A DNA stretch of 49,437 nt from Candidatus Colimorpha merdihippi. GTDB lineage: Bacteria; Bacteroidota; Bacteroidia; Bacteroidales; P3. Position 1 is the stretch's first letter. Every line of letters begins with the position of its first letter. The notes under the pieces were generated by a model. The model did not search any database and was not told the DNA's origin. It saw nothing but the letters and a program-made list of their open reading frames with translations. Positions 27,345-40,189 of this stretch are shown here, one piece after another. The stretch covers positions 1 to 49,437 of the forward strand of contig JAGHRY010000011.1 in assembly GCA_018066145.1 (NCBI GenBank), given 5' to 3'. A program made the position numbers and the translations under genes.

Positions 27345-28033
27345 TATTCGTTAGCTTGCCAAAAACCCCGCTTGGGCGAGGATACCTTGCCTTCGGCCTT
27401 GAGGCGCCTTATTGCGAGGTCGACATTTTTGCGATCCATGCCAAGCAGTTCGGAAAGCTGGACGCATTTGAGAGGCTCGGACTTACATTTCAGTTTTTGC
27501 AGAACAATATCGCTGGGTTCCATAAAATAAGGGTCGTCTGCGGGATTAAACAGCTTAATGGCGATGGCGGCGCACGCTTCGGCATCGGCAAGGGCGTGGT
27601 GGTGGTTAGTAAGGCTGTAGCCGCATCGATCGGCAATAATATCGAGATTGTGGCGGCCGCACGGCCACACGCGGCGAGACTTCAGTAGTGTGCAATAAAA
27701 TGGGTAGTTGGGGTAGTCCATTTGGTAACACCGAAAAACAGCTTTGAGGCAGTTCTCATCAAAAGCCTTATTATGGGCAATTAGTGGGAGCCCTTGGAGT
27801 TTGGGCGCTACCTGGGCCCAAACTTCAGGGAATAGAGGTGCATTGTGGGTGTCGGCCTCATTGAGTCCATGTACCTGTGTGCACCAGTAGTTGTAGTATT
27901 CTGGCTCAGGTTTGATGAGCGAATAGAAAGAGTCGACTATCTGACAATCATGTACAAAAACAATGCCAACAGAGCATACGCTGGTGGGTTCGTTATTGGC
28001 AGTTTCAAAGTCGATGGCGGCAAAATCTTTCAT
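27341..28033 (-). CDS. DnaQ-like 3'-5' exonuclease (DEDDh)
   Basis: FAAIDFETANNEPTSVCSVGIVFV, HNKAFDENCLKAVF, NHHHALADAEACAAIAIKL. Confidence 0.88.
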   Translation of the reverse strand: MKDFAAIDFETANNEPTSVCSVGIVFVHDCQIVDSFYSLIKPEPEYYNYWCTQVHGLNEADTHNAPLFPEVWAQVAPKLQGLPLIAHNKAFDENCLKAVFRCYQMDYPNYPFYCTLLKSRRVWPCGRHNLDIIADRCGYSLTNHHHALADAEACAAIAIKLFNPADDPYFMEPSDIVLQKLKCKSEPLKCVQLSELLGMDRKNVDLAIRRLKAEGKVSSPKRGFWQANEY

Positions 28034-28098
28034 GGGTGTTCGTTGTCTTTTTTTTCAATCCAAAAATAGCAAAAGATAGGAGTTGCCTAAAGCGAATG

Positions 28099-28131
28099 CA
28101 AAGATACGACTTTTTTTCCAATTATTGCAAA
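28099..28131 (-). promoter_or_regulatory. Minus-strand promoter for the exonuclease gene
   Basis: CAAAGATA (28099-28106), 21-bp spacer, CAAA (28128-28131). Confidence 0.65.
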
Positions 28132-28154
28132 AATGATATTTTGTTAGAAAAAAA

Positions 28155-28183
28155 TTGTAAATCCATGTTTTTTCGTATCTTTG
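28155..28183 (+). promoter_or_regulatory. Plus-strand promoter for the MBL-fold gene
   Basis: TTG at 28155-28157 and TATCTTTG at 28176-28183. Confidence 0.55.
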
Positions 28184-28257
28184 CATTTTGAAAAATAATC
28201 GCATCGATTGTCGTTACAGAAATATAGTGGAAATATAACTTTTTAATACATAATATA

Positions 28258-29094
28258 ATGAAACACATTTCACATCTTATGATCACATTTGCCGCAGCTG
28301 CCCTGATGGCATGCAATGGCAATGGCAACTCGGACATGAACGATTCAACAATGGCCGACAATAATCTGTGTCCCGCTGGCTATGATTCTTTCTGCGCTTT
28401 GCAGGATGTGCCGCAGACGATGCCTGCCGACCTGTTTAAAGGCCAGAACGACGAATTGCTGGATCAACTGCTCCCAGACGGACAGGCTGAGGCTTCGATT
28501 AACACTTTCCTCCTTCGTGGCAAAGGCCGTGTTATTCTGTTTGATGCGGGATTGGGCGCTTCGCGTGGCGGCCAACTGCTCGCACACCTAGATTCGCTAG
28601 GTGTCAATCCTAGTGACGTGACGGATATCTGCATCACCCATTTCCATTTCGACCATATTGGCGGATTGACCGACGACCAGGGAAATGCTGTTTTTGCCAA
28701 TGCCCGCCTGCATGCGTCTCAAGTGGAGTATGAGGCCTATACCACCGGTGAACTGAGCACCGACAATGGTATGGTGTTGGCTGTGGTGAATGCATATAAA
28801 GACCGCTTGAACCTCTTTGCCCAGGGTGATACCATACTGGAAGATATACACACTATAGCAGCCCCGGGCCATACTCCGGGCCATACGCTATACAGAGTGG
28901 ACAAAATACTAGTGGCAGGCGACATAATGCACGCCGTGTCGCTACAGCTGGAACATCCCGAATTTTGCGCACGTTTCGACTATAATCACGAACAGGCTGT
29001 GATATCGCGTAGGCAGATACTCGAATGTGCCGAAAAACAGCATCTGGTGGTTGCCGGTATGCATTTCCCGGGTAGCCATATGATCTGCTTCTAA
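28258..29094 (+). CDS. MBL-fold metallo-hydrolase, predicted lipoprotein
   Basis: Lipobox AALMAC; THFHFDHIGGL, AAPGHTPGHTLY, VAGDIMH, VAGMHFPG. Confidence 0.85.
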   Translation: MKHISHLMITFAAAALMACNGNGNSDMNDSTMADNNLCPAGYDSFCALQDVPQTMPADLFKGQNDELLDQLLPDGQAEASINTFLLRGKGRVILFDAGLGASRGGQLLAHLDSLGVNPSDVTDICITHFHFDHIGGLTDDQGNAVFANARLHASQVEYEAYTTGELSTDNGMVLAVVNAYKDRLNLFAQGDTILEDIHTIAAPGHTPGHTLYRVDKILVAGDIMHAVSLQLEHPEFCARFDYNHEQAVISRRQILECAEKQHLVVAGMHFPGSHMICF

Positions 29095-29110
29095 ACAGGA
29101 ATTGTATACA

Positions 29111-29156
29111 AAAAATCCAGAGGGCTCCGGTTATAGGAAATCTCTGGATTTTTTAT
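29111..29156 (+). terminator. Terminator downstream of the MBL-fold gene
   Basis: AAAAATCCAGAG...CTCTGGATTTTTTATTTTTT. Confidence 0.8.
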
Positions 29157-29175
29157 TTTTTATTGCTTCCCTGGC

Positions 29176-29835
29176 TTAGAGTGCATAGCTGATGCCGCCG
29201 GTGATGAAGTCGCAACGGCCGACGAGATTGGCCGAACGGTAGTTGTCGGACATACCGTAGGTGTAGCCAGCTTCGATGCCGATTTTACCAATGGTCAGTC
29301 GGGCGCCTGCGGTGAGAGACCAACCAAATCGCTCGTAATAGTAGTCTTGGTCTTCGGCATTGTTGTTCTCAAACCAGTCTGTAGTCCAACCTTTTGAGAC
29401 ACCCATGAATGTGCCTTGATATTGGGTGTGGTTGACAAGTCCAAAATTCAGAGTGGGGCCCACGTAAATTCCTAATCTAATCTTATCGCCGAAATGGATT
29501 GCATAACCCAAATGGATGGGGATGCTGAGGTCGACCTCGGTAAAATTGGAGGTGACGCCGGCCATGCCAAGAATGTTGACGGTATCGTGCTCGTAGAAAT
29601 AGTTAGCGTTAGCACCCAAAGTGAGCTCAAAGTGGTGGTTGAGATCGATGGTGTAGCTGAGTCCGCCATAGAATCCTAAGCGAGAAACGGTGTCGTGGAT
29701 GGTGTGGTTGAGAATGGTAGTGGAGGTGGGAATGTTTTGTTGTGCAGCCCCCACATGAATGCGGGCTTGTGCATGCAATGCGTTAGCGCCGGCAATAAGA
29801 GCGGCAAGGGCGAGGAGTGTAGTGAGTTTTTTCAT
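29176..29835 (-). CDS. Outer-membrane beta-barrel protein (PorT/OmpW-like small barrel)
   Basis: Signal peptide; alternating amphipathic beta strands ending FITGGISYAL. Confidence 0.75.
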   Translation of the reverse strand: MKKLTTLLALAALIAGANALHAQARIHVGAAQQNIPTSTTILNHTIHDTVSRLGFYGGLSYTIDLNHHFELTLGANANYFYEHDTVNILGMAGVTSNFTEVDLSIPIHLGYAIHFGDKIRLGIYVGPTLNFGLVNHTQYQGTFMGVSKGWTTDWFENNNAEDQDYYYERFGWSLTAGARLTIGKIGIEAGYTYGMSDNYRSANLVGRCDFITGGISYAL

Positions 29836-29898
29836 GGTATAGAATGTTTTTATGAGGTTTGTTGTAAGTAACTAATGTGATTCAAAAATAATTGATAT

Positions 29899-29932
29899 GC
29901 AAAAGGGGCAATAAAGTATATGCCCCTTTTGC
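29899..29932 (-). terminator. Terminator downstream of secA
   Basis: GCAAAAGGGGCA...TGCCCCTTTTGC. Confidence 0.75.
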
Positions 29933-29952
29933 TATTGTAATGATATTACTTG

Positions 29953-33279
<3,327 letters not shown>

Positions 33280-33398
33280 TGTTTAGTATTGCTTTTTTAT
33301 TATTATTATCTAATATACATGAAGTTGTACGGGATGGCTGATGCCATTCCAAGTCTGCAAAGATACACCTTTTTTTATATTCACGAAAAAAATTATTA

Positions 33399-34328
33399 TT
33401 ATATCTGCTGCGAGGGAGGATTCCCTTGGTGCGACCGTAGCCGTCGGAGGTAATATTTAGCCACAAATATGCCTGTTTTTGGGTGCAGCACCATTAGCAG
33501 CGCCACCTCGCCGGCAAAGCATAAGGGGTAGTGGTCGATGTAGCGTCGGATGTGGGTTTTGTAGTTGTGCTGGTCGGGAGGTATGGCATTTTTTTCAAAC
33601 AGCAGGTGCACCTTGGTGTGCTGTCCAAACCGGTTGTGGCATTCGAGCAGCGTTGTTTTTTTGTTGCTGTAGAGTGAGGCGCTGATAGATTTTTCATGTT
33701 CGGTGGCGATATATGCCACTTCGTTTACAACCAGAAATTTGCGAGCATAAATGTTGGCGGATGCCACGAATAATATATCGTTGCAATAGTGGGTTTCGGA
33801 AAAGCGCAGGTGTAGCCTTGATACTTGTTCGCGACGAAAGAACTGGCCCCATGGCGAGAGTTTTACATAACGAAGCTCAGAGAGATTGCCCGATTGGGCA
33901 TATCGATCGAATGCCTTCTGGATATACCGGCAGCGGCGGCCGGGCTGGCTGAGGTTGGATGAAAGGGCATCCTGGGCATTGAAGAGGATGGTGTCGGCAT
34001 CAGCGTCGGCATATCGGTCTAGGAAATTGCCGAAGTGGGGAGGAAAAAGGTCGTCGGCATCGGCAAAAATCAGCCATTTGCCTTGGGCGTGGTCGAGGCC
34101 GATATTGCGGGCGTGACCGGCTCCTTTGCGTTTGCGGCTGAAATATACCTCGGTGTGCGCCCTGCTGCAGCCGGGGAAGTGAGCAAAATCTACAATGTCC
34201 TTGTTGCTGTGGTCGTCAACGATGATGGTTTGCACATCGTCGCGCTGCGGAATCGTTTCCAACAGGCGTTGCAACAGTTCGGGCGTATTGCGATGGGGGA
34301 TAATGATCGTGTACGAGTAGGTAGCCAT
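33399..34328 (-). CDS. Glycosyltransferase family 2
   Basis: YSYTIIIPHRNTPELLQRLLETI, TIIVDDHSN, RKGAGHARNIGLDHAQGKWLIFADADDLFPP. Confidence 0.9.
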   Translation of the reverse strand: MATYSYTIIIPHRNTPELLQRLLETIPQRDDVQTIIVDDHSNKDIVDFAHFPGCSRAHTEVYFSRKRKGAGHARNIGLDHAQGKWLIFADADDLFPPHFGNFLDRYADADADTILFNAQDALSSNLSQPGRRCRYIQKAFDRYAQSGNLSELRYVKLSPWGQFFRREQVSRLHLRFSETHYCNDILFVASANIYARKFLVVNEVAYIATEHEKSISASLYSNKKTTLLECHNRFGQHTKVHLLFEKNAIPPDQHNYKTHIRRYIDHYPLCFAGEVALLMVLHPKTGIFVAKYYLRRLRSHQGNPPSQQI

Positions 34329-34471
34329 TGCTTGTAAGATTTTGTAATATTGAGTTTTTTAACCACAATGTGAGGTGTTGAAAAGATTGCAAAAGTACGA
34401 AAAAAAATGATAATAAAACCCACATACGAAAAAAGTTGTATCTTTGCATCGAACAACAACAGTTTCGAAAT

Positions 34472-35539
34472 ATGTCTATTGGATTGTGTATTGGCGAGTT
34501 CGCCCCATTGCACCAAGGTCACCTCGACCTTATTATGCTTGCGAAGAAGGATAATTCGCGTTGCTTGGTGGCGGTTTGCAATTACGCCGGTTCGCAAGTC
34601 GAAACCGATTTTGACTTGGGGTTGAGGCGTCGCACTCAGCTGGTGCGCGAGCTGTTTATGAACGATTCGCATGTGTCGGTTTTAGGCATCGAGAATCGGG
34701 GAGCCGCGCCGGATGCCGAATACCGTTCGCCTTTTTGGAAAGATTGGTTTGCCGAATTGCGCAATCGTATGTGTCTTTCGACTGATGAGTTGGTGGTGTA
34801 TGTGTCCGATCAAGCTGTCGAGGCCAATCTTTTGGCAATGGGCGTGCGCACCTATTATGTGAAACCGGATTTGCCATATACCGAGGCTCAGGTACGTGAA
34901 CATCCCCTTCGATACTGGAATCAGATATCCCGCACGTTTCAGCCCTTCATGACCAAGAATATACTGGTTATCGGCACCGCCTCAGAGGGCAAAACAACCC
35001 TGGTGAATGATATTGCCGCCTATTTCAATATTCCTCGTGCCGAAGAATGGGGTAGGGTATATATGGAGCAGCACGCTTTGGCCGACGAAGACCTTGATGT
35101 TTCCGATTTTGTGGAATTTATTACCGGCCAGCTGCATCTTTATCAAGAAGCTGTGGCCAAAGCATCTCGCGGCATCACCATATCCGATACCGACAACCTA
35201 GTAACGCTCATGTATGCTTTGGCTTATGTGAAGGATACAAATATCGCCCTGTCGGAGCAGGATTATCAGCAGGTGCTCAAGCCGCTAGCATGGTCGTTGC
35301 GCCACCAGTTCCGGTGGGAGCGCATCTTTGTAATGATTCCCGGGGGCGAATATGTCGACGATGGATTCCGATATATGGGCCAATCCTCAATGGAAGAGCG
35401 TACAAGCAACCACCAGATGCTGATGTCGCTGTTGGAGGAATTTGGACTCTCCAGTCGGGTCACATTTATGCAGGGAGGACGTTATCTGGAAAATTTCGAA
35501 ATGCTAAAATCTTATGTCAATGAACTCTTGGCTCAATAA
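34472..35539 (+). CDS. nadR: NadR-type bifunctional NMN adenylyltransferase / ribosylnicotinamide kinase (no HTH)
   Basis: GEFAPLHQGHLDLIML nucleotidyltransferase motif; kinase P-loop IGTASEGKTTL. Confidence 0.88.
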   Translation: MSIGLCIGEFAPLHQGHLDLIMLAKKDNSRCLVAVCNYAGSQVETDFDLGLRRRTQLVRELFMNDSHVSVLGIENRGAAPDAEYRSPFWKDWFAELRNRMCLSTDELVVYVSDQAVEANLLAMGVRTYYVKPDLPYTEAQVREHPLRYWNQISRTFQPFMTKNILVIGTASEGKTTLVNDIAAYFNIPRAEEWGRVYMEQHALADEDLDVSDFVEFITGQLHLYQEAVAKASRGITISDTDNLVTLMYALAYVKDTNIALSEQDYQQVLKPLAWSLRHQFRWERIFVMIPGGEYVDDGFRYMGQSSMEERTSNHQMLMSLLEEFGLSSRVTFMQGGRYLENFEMLKSYVNELLAQ

Positions 35540-36191
35540 ATTGAAAATAGAGCTGGTGGGCGACGGCTGGTTCGGCCTGCTGTTTATAGCTGCCGGATTG
35601 GCCACCCAGGTGGCCTCTTATTTGCTTACCGATTCGTCTGCCCTGTCGCTCGTTTGCGGCATGCTGGGCATCATTGGCGTGGTGCTGTATAGCCAGAAGA
35701 AGATGTCGGCTTATGTTTTTTCTTTCGGCCAACTGTTTCTCTATGTTTATCTTGCCTGGCAGCAGCATCTGTGGGGCGAGGTGGTGGAAAATGTGTTTTA
35801 TTTTGTGACGATGTTTGGCGGCATGTTTGTGTGGCTGCGCCATTATAAAAGCACTACCGAAACGTCGGAGGTGGAAACCCTCGAACTCTCAAAGCCCTGG
35901 TTCTACGCCATTTTGGCTGCTACGGCAATCATTATCGGCGGGTTGTATATGGTGCTTCGCATTACCAACGATTCGCAGCCTTTCATGGACTCGTTAACCA
36001 CCGTTCCCGCTTTTGTGGCCCAGATATTGCTGATGCTGCGCTACCGCGAGAATTGGCTCTTTTGGGCTATTATTAATGTGGCCTCCATCGCCTTGTGGGC
36101 CATTGCTGAAGACTATTGCTTGATGGTGCAATATATCTTTTGGACCATCAATTGTGCCTATGGCTATCATTTATGGAAGTCGGCAAAATAG
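35514..36191 (+). CDS. pnuC: PnuC-family nicotinamide riboside transporter
   Basis: Multi-TM; WQQHLWGEVVENVFYFVTMFGGMFVWLRHYK; YCLMVQYIFWTINCAYGYHLW; overlaps nadR by 26 bp. Confidence 0.88.
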   Translation: MSMNSWLNKLKIELVGDGWFGLLFIAAGLATQVASYLLTDSSALSLVCGMLGIIGVVLYSQKKMSAYVFSFGQLFLYVYLAWQQHLWGEVVENVFYFVTMFGGMFVWLRHYKSTTETSEVETLELSKPWFYAILAATAIIIGGLYMVLRITNDSQPFMDSLTTVPAFVAQILLMLRYRENWLFWAIINVASIALWAIAEDYCLMVQYIFWTINCAYGYHLWKSAK

Positions 36192-36222
36192 TTGATTTTT
36201 CGAGTGGCTCTTCCCAAAAGAA

Positions 36223-37014
36223 TCAATAGTGCACCTCATATTGGCTGCCGTCGGCAGCTATCTGGGTGTTAGGGAATATGGGAGTGGCTTCTGCCAGTAG
36301 TTTTTCGGGCTCCTTGAATCGAGCGCTGATATGAGTGAGTATCAGTTGTTTGGCATTGGCTTTTAATGCCAAGGTGGCGGCTTGCTTGGTGGTGCAATGC
36401 AGTTTTTCGATGGCCACGCTCTCGAAGGCATGGTTGAAGGTGCTTTCGAGGCATAACAGGTTCACTCCCTGGATATAGGGCAGGAACGATTCGGTGTATC
36501 CCGTGTCGGAACAGTAGGCATAGCGGCGCGCCGGATTTTGTCCGCGGGGTTTTTCTTCAATCAGGTATCCGTAGGTAGGCACCGAGTGGAGCAGCGGGAA
36601 CGCTTTCACGCGGCAGCGTAGGTTTTCGAATATGGTTTCGCACCCCTCGGTGTGGGTGAGTTCGTGGTAGCGTATCTCAAAATCGATATGGCTGCCCGAT
36701 ACTGCTATCATGGTTTCCAAGGCTTGCCTGATGCCTTTGGGAGCGAATACATCAATGGGGTCTTTTCGGCCGCATAGGTGCATGCTGCTGATGAGGCCCG
36801 GCAGCCCGAAAAAATGGTCGCCGTGGAGGTGGGTGATGAAGATGGTGGCCAGGGCCTGCATCTTTTGGTGATACACGCGCACCTGGGTTTGGGTGTTTTC
36901 GCCGCAATCGAAGAGCATGCGAAAACCGTTGATGTTCACCACTTGCCCGCTGCAATGGCGGGCAATAGTGGGCAATGCGGCTCCCGAGCCTAGTATGGTG
37001 GTGTAGAAATTCAC
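36223..37014 (-). CDS. rnz: Ribonuclease Z
   Basis: GTG start; NFYTTILGSGAALPT, FDCGENTQTQ, ITHLHGDHFFGLPGL, LILTHISARF. Stop/start overlap TAGTG with the upstream gene. Confidence 0.93.
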   Translation of the reverse strand: MNFYTTILGSGAALPTIARHCSGQVVNINGFRMLFDCGENTQTQVRVYHQKMQALATIFITHLHGDHFFGLPGLISSMHLCGRKDPIDVFAPKGIRQALETMIAVSGSHIDFEIRYHELTHTEGCETIFENLRCRVKAFPLLHSVPTYGYLIEEKPRGQNPARRYAYCSDTGYTESFLPYIQGVNLLCLESTFNHAFESVAIEKLHCTTKQAATLALKANAKQLILTHISARFKEPEKLLAEATPIFPNTQIAADGSQYEVHY

Positions 37015-38147
37015 TAGTTGGCGTAATAAATGATGGCTCCGGTATTGGGGTCGAACAAGGCCTTGAATTGCTTGTGGGGCAGACTGATGACGGGGCCGTA
37101 TTGCGCAACGGGAAGGGTTACCTGATAGTCGAATAGCTCGCAATGGAGCAGCAGTTTGGCTTGCGAAGGCATGCGGTATTGGAAGTTGCGGTGGAAATTC
37201 AGCAGCGATTTCTTTTGGTTGCGGCTGAAATTGCGCACTTGCTGCAGCGATTTGTCGGGAATCAGGGTCACGGTTACCGGCAGGGCGTCGTAGTCGTCTT
37301 CCTCGCAGATGCCTTCGGCACGGCTGAAGTAGAACAGCACGTACTGCTGCATTGTGTCGGCCTCGCTGGCGGTGGGTTTGGGCTCGATAAAGAAATGTAC
37401 CGTTTCCACCACAGGCTTGCCAATAAACTGGGCCATCAGCTGCGATTCTTTTTCCTCAATCTGTTTCAGCACCTGGGCTTTGCCTTCTGGGGTATAGCGG
37501 TCGCTCACGGTAATGTCGGCACGGGTGTCCTCCAGCTCGGCTATTTCGGCAGCGGCAGCCTGTGCCCGCTGGCGCAGCGAGCGCGGAGCTTTCTTGGTAG
37601 AGGTGCCAGTGGGATTGCCTGGGCGATCGCCTTTTACATAAAATGTATCGGTGCGGTCGTAGAGGTTGTAGGTGGGCAGCATCTTGTCGGCGGTGGCATT
37701 ATGCAGCACCAGTTTGGCATCGTCCTCATTGGCAACGGGTGTTTGCATGGCGGTGCCCGTTTGCAGGGCTGTTTCGTCGGGCGTCATGCCTACCGAACGC
37801 AGCAGGTGGCGGCTGTCGACCTGCACGGCTATGCCGTTGGGCGATATCAGATAGTAGTTGCTGGGGTCGGCAGTAACGTTGTAGGAGGTTGCTATATTCT
37901 TGATTCGGTAGGGCTTGTCTACATCGAAATTGTCCAACGCCAGCATTTCCGATGCGAAATCGCTGAAAACGGCATCGGTAAGGTCGTAGTACTGGTAGGT
38001 GACATCTACGCATATTTGGGTCATCGGCAAGGCGTAGTATAATCCTCCCGTGGCTGTTTGGGGTGCGTTGTTGGTAACAGGGGTGACCGAATAGCAGCTG
38101 GTCATCAGCGCTAGACAGGCTATGAGGATTGATTTGACGTGTTTCAA
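37014..38147 (-). CDS. DUF4831-family lipoprotein
   Basis: Lipobox-like LALMTSC; GGLYYALPMTQICVDVTYQYYDLTDAVFSDFASEMLAL typical of the family. Confidence 0.75.
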   Translation of the reverse strand: MKHVKSILIACLALMTSCYSVTPVTNNAPQTATGGLYYALPMTQICVDVTYQYYDLTDAVFSDFASEMLALDNFDVDKPYRIKNIATSYNVTADPSNYYLISPNGIAVQVDSRHLLRSVGMTPDETALQTGTAMQTPVANEDDAKLVLHNATADKMLPTYNLYDRTDTFYVKGDRPGNPTGTSTKKAPRSLRQRAQAAAAEIAELEDTRADITVSDRYTPEGKAQVLKQIEEKESQLMAQFIGKPVVETVHFFIEPKPTASEADTMQQYVLFYFSRAEGICEEDDYDALPVTVTLIPDKSLQQVRNFSRNQKKSLLNFHRNFQYRMPSQAKLLLHCELFDYQVTLPVAQYGPVISLPHKQFKALFDPNTGAIIYYAN

Positions 38148-38275
38148 CTCGTTGGATGGATTAATATGTTTATAAATTTCTTACTTATATAGTGTGTATA
38201 TGATAGGGATATTTGTGTGTTTTGTAATGAAAATCAAAATATTACATAATCTGCCTATAATATGCAACTATTATG

Positions 38276-38306
38276 CAAAGATACAAAAAACGAGCGAAAT
38301 GACAAA
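38276..38306 (-). promoter_or_regulatory. Minus-strand promoter for the DUF4831 gene
   Basis: CAAAGATA (38276-38283), 19-bp spacer, CAAA (38303-38306). Confidence 0.65.
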
Positions 38307-38375
38307 AAATATTTTTTCTACCTATATGGTTTGTCGCCCGACCGAATCACCCCCAAGAGCATCTGACACTGGCCA

Positions 38376-38501
38376 GTTGCACCCTTGTTGCTTCGATGTA
38401 GCTCCGAAGTAGCTCCGAGGTAGCTCCGAGGTAGCTCCGACAAGGCGTCGGAGCTACCTCGGAGCCACCCCGGTGCTACAGCGGAGTTAGGAGGGGTTGA
38501 G
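38376..38501. repeat. Array of 11-bp units (consensus GTAGCTCCGAG) in forward then inverted orientation
   Basis: GTAGCTCCGAA GTAGCTCCGAG GTAGCTCCGAG GTAGCTCCGAC aaggc GTCGGAGCTAC CTCGGAGCCAC CCCGGTGCTAC AGCGGAGTTAG, with degenerate outer units. Confidence 0.9.
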
Positions 38502-38545
38502 TTGGAGCGTGGTTAAGTGGATAATGAAGGCTGAGGGAACAAAAA

Positions 38546-38586
38546 GAAAGGCCCGTAGGAATGCATTAGTCCTACGGGGCCTTTTC
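38546..38586 (-). terminator. Terminator of the symporter gene
   Basis: GAAAGGCCCGTAGGA...TCCTACGGGGCCTTTTC. Confidence 0.75.
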
Positions 38587-38602
38587 GGTATTGGGTATGT
38601 TG

Positions 38603-40051
38603 TTATTTCTTGCGAAGCATCATCAGGCCGAGGAATGTGATGAGTCCGTTGAGCAGGAGTATCTCGAATCCAAAATGGTAGCCGGTCCATACGGGCATGT
38701 ATATCTTTAGGATATAGCATATGATGGGGGATGCTACGGCTATTGCGGGTACCCAGCGGTCGCGCACTTGCAGCCGGGTGAAAAGTCCGAAGGTGTACAT
38801 GCCCAAGAGGGGGCCATAGGTGAAGCCGGCAACATCGAAAAGGGTGCCTATCAACGATTGGTTGTGGAAGGGCTGGAAGGCAATGATTACCACCAGGTAT
38901 AGCATCGCAAAGGCAATATGCACCATTCTGCGGGTGCGCAGTTCGTTGCGGCGTTCCTTCTTGCCGAACTGGAGAAAATCGTAGCAGAAGGTGGTGGTGA
39001 GTGCGGTGAGGGTGCCGTCGGCACTCGAATAGCCGGCTGCCACCATGCCCAGCACAAATACAACGGCCGTGAAGGTGTTCAGGTGGAAGGCGATGGAGGG
39101 GAATATCTTGTCGCCCACCACCATGCCGGCTTCGTTCGTGGGAAGCAAAAAGCCGGTGGTTTGTGCGTATGCTATCAAGGCGGCGCCCAGGCTGAGGAAT
39201 AAGATGTTGACTACGATAAACAGCAGGCTGCTGGTGAGCACGTTTTTCTGAGCCGAACGAAGGTTTTTGCAGGTGAGGTTCTTCTGCATCATGTCTTGGT
39301 CCAGTCCCGTCATGGTGATGGTGATGAACATGCCGCTGAGAATCTGCTTCCAGTAATATTTGGCTGCGGTGGGGTCGGTTTCCCAGATTCGCGTAAAGCC
39401 TTGTTCGGCCGAGCGTTGCAGCAATTGGGGATAGGTGATGCCTAGTTGCTTGAGTATCACCACCACGGTTACCGCTGCCGCCAGCAGCAGGAAGGTGGTT
39501 TGCAGCGTGTCGGTCCACACCACAGTTTTCAATCCTCCGCGGAAAGTGTATAATAGGATAATGGCGATGAATATCAGCGCCGGCACCCAGAAGGGGAGCC
39601 CCCACTCTTTGAATACAAACTCGTATAGGATAAACACTACCAGGTACATGCGCAGCGCCGACCCGAGCAGGCGGGAGATTATGAAGAACAGCGCACCGGT
39701 TTTTTCCGAGGCTACGCCGAAACGCTGTTCCAGATAACTGTAGATGCTGGTGAGGTTGAGCCGGTAGTATAGCGGCAGCAGCACCAAGGCTATCACCACG
39801 TAGCCAAGCACGTAGCCAAACACCAGGGGCATGTAGGTGAACTGCCCGTAATACACTCCCCCGGGCACCGACATGAAGGTGACGCCCGATAGCGATGCGC
39901 CAATCATTCCGTATGCCACCACGGGCCAAGGCGATTTGCGTTGCCCGCGAAAGAAAGAATCGTTGTCGGCACCTTTGCGCGACGACAGCCACATGACCAA
40001 AAAAAGCAGCAGCGTGTAGGCTGCAAAACAGCTAAGAATTATCGTTTCCAA
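38603..40051 (-). CDS. Sodium:solute symporter (SSS family)
   Basis: Multi-TM; GMIGASLSGVTFMSVPGGVYY, RLLGSALRMYLVVFILYEF, GLDQDMMQKNLTCKN. Confidence 0.92.
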   Translation of the reverse strand: METIILSCFAAYTLLLFLVMWLSSRKGADNDSFFRGQRKSPWPVVAYGMIGASLSGVTFMSVPGGVYYGQFTYMPLVFGYVLGYVVIALVLLPLYYRLNLTSIYSYLEQRFGVASEKTGALFFIISRLLGSALRMYLVVFILYEFVFKEWGLPFWVPALIFIAIILLYTFRGGLKTVVWTDTLQTTFLLLAAAVTVVVILKQLGITYPQLLQRSAEQGFTRIWETDPTAAKYYWKQILSGMFITITMTGLDQDMMQKNLTCKNLRSAQKNVLTSSLLFIVVNILFLSLGAALIAYAQTTGFLLPTNEAGMVVGDKIFPSIAFHLNTFTAVVFVLGMVAAGYSSADGTLTALTTTFCYDFLQFGKKERRNELRTRRMVHIAFAMLYLVVIIAFQPFHNQSLIGTLFDVAGFTYGPLLGMYTFGLFTRLQVRDRWVPAIAVASPIICYILKIYMPVWTGYHFGFEILLLNGLITFLGLMMLRKK

Positions 40052-40189
40052 TTGAATCTTTTATATATTTTTTCAATTGCAAAAATACTAATTTTTTTCC
40101 ATATCCGTTTTTTTTTGTAACTTTGAACACTCAAAATAGTGTTTAAAAAATACGAAAAGTAAGTACAAAATATTAGTATAACGATAGTT

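Noticed and set aside
36223-37143. Longer start for RNase Z at 37143
   Set aside because: The extra 43 residues overlap the DUF4831 coding region and lack family character. GTG at 37014 (VNFYTTILGSGAALPT) matches the usual RNase Z N-terminus.
38376-38501. CRISPR-like array
   Set aside because: Units are contiguous 11-mers with no spacers, orientation flips mid-array and no cas genes are in the window.
38487-39992. 501-aa minus-strand ORF overlapping the sodium:solute symporter
   Set aside because: Out-of-frame translation (His/Arg/Pro-rich, no hydrophobic pattern) of the same DNA that encodes a clear SSS transporter.
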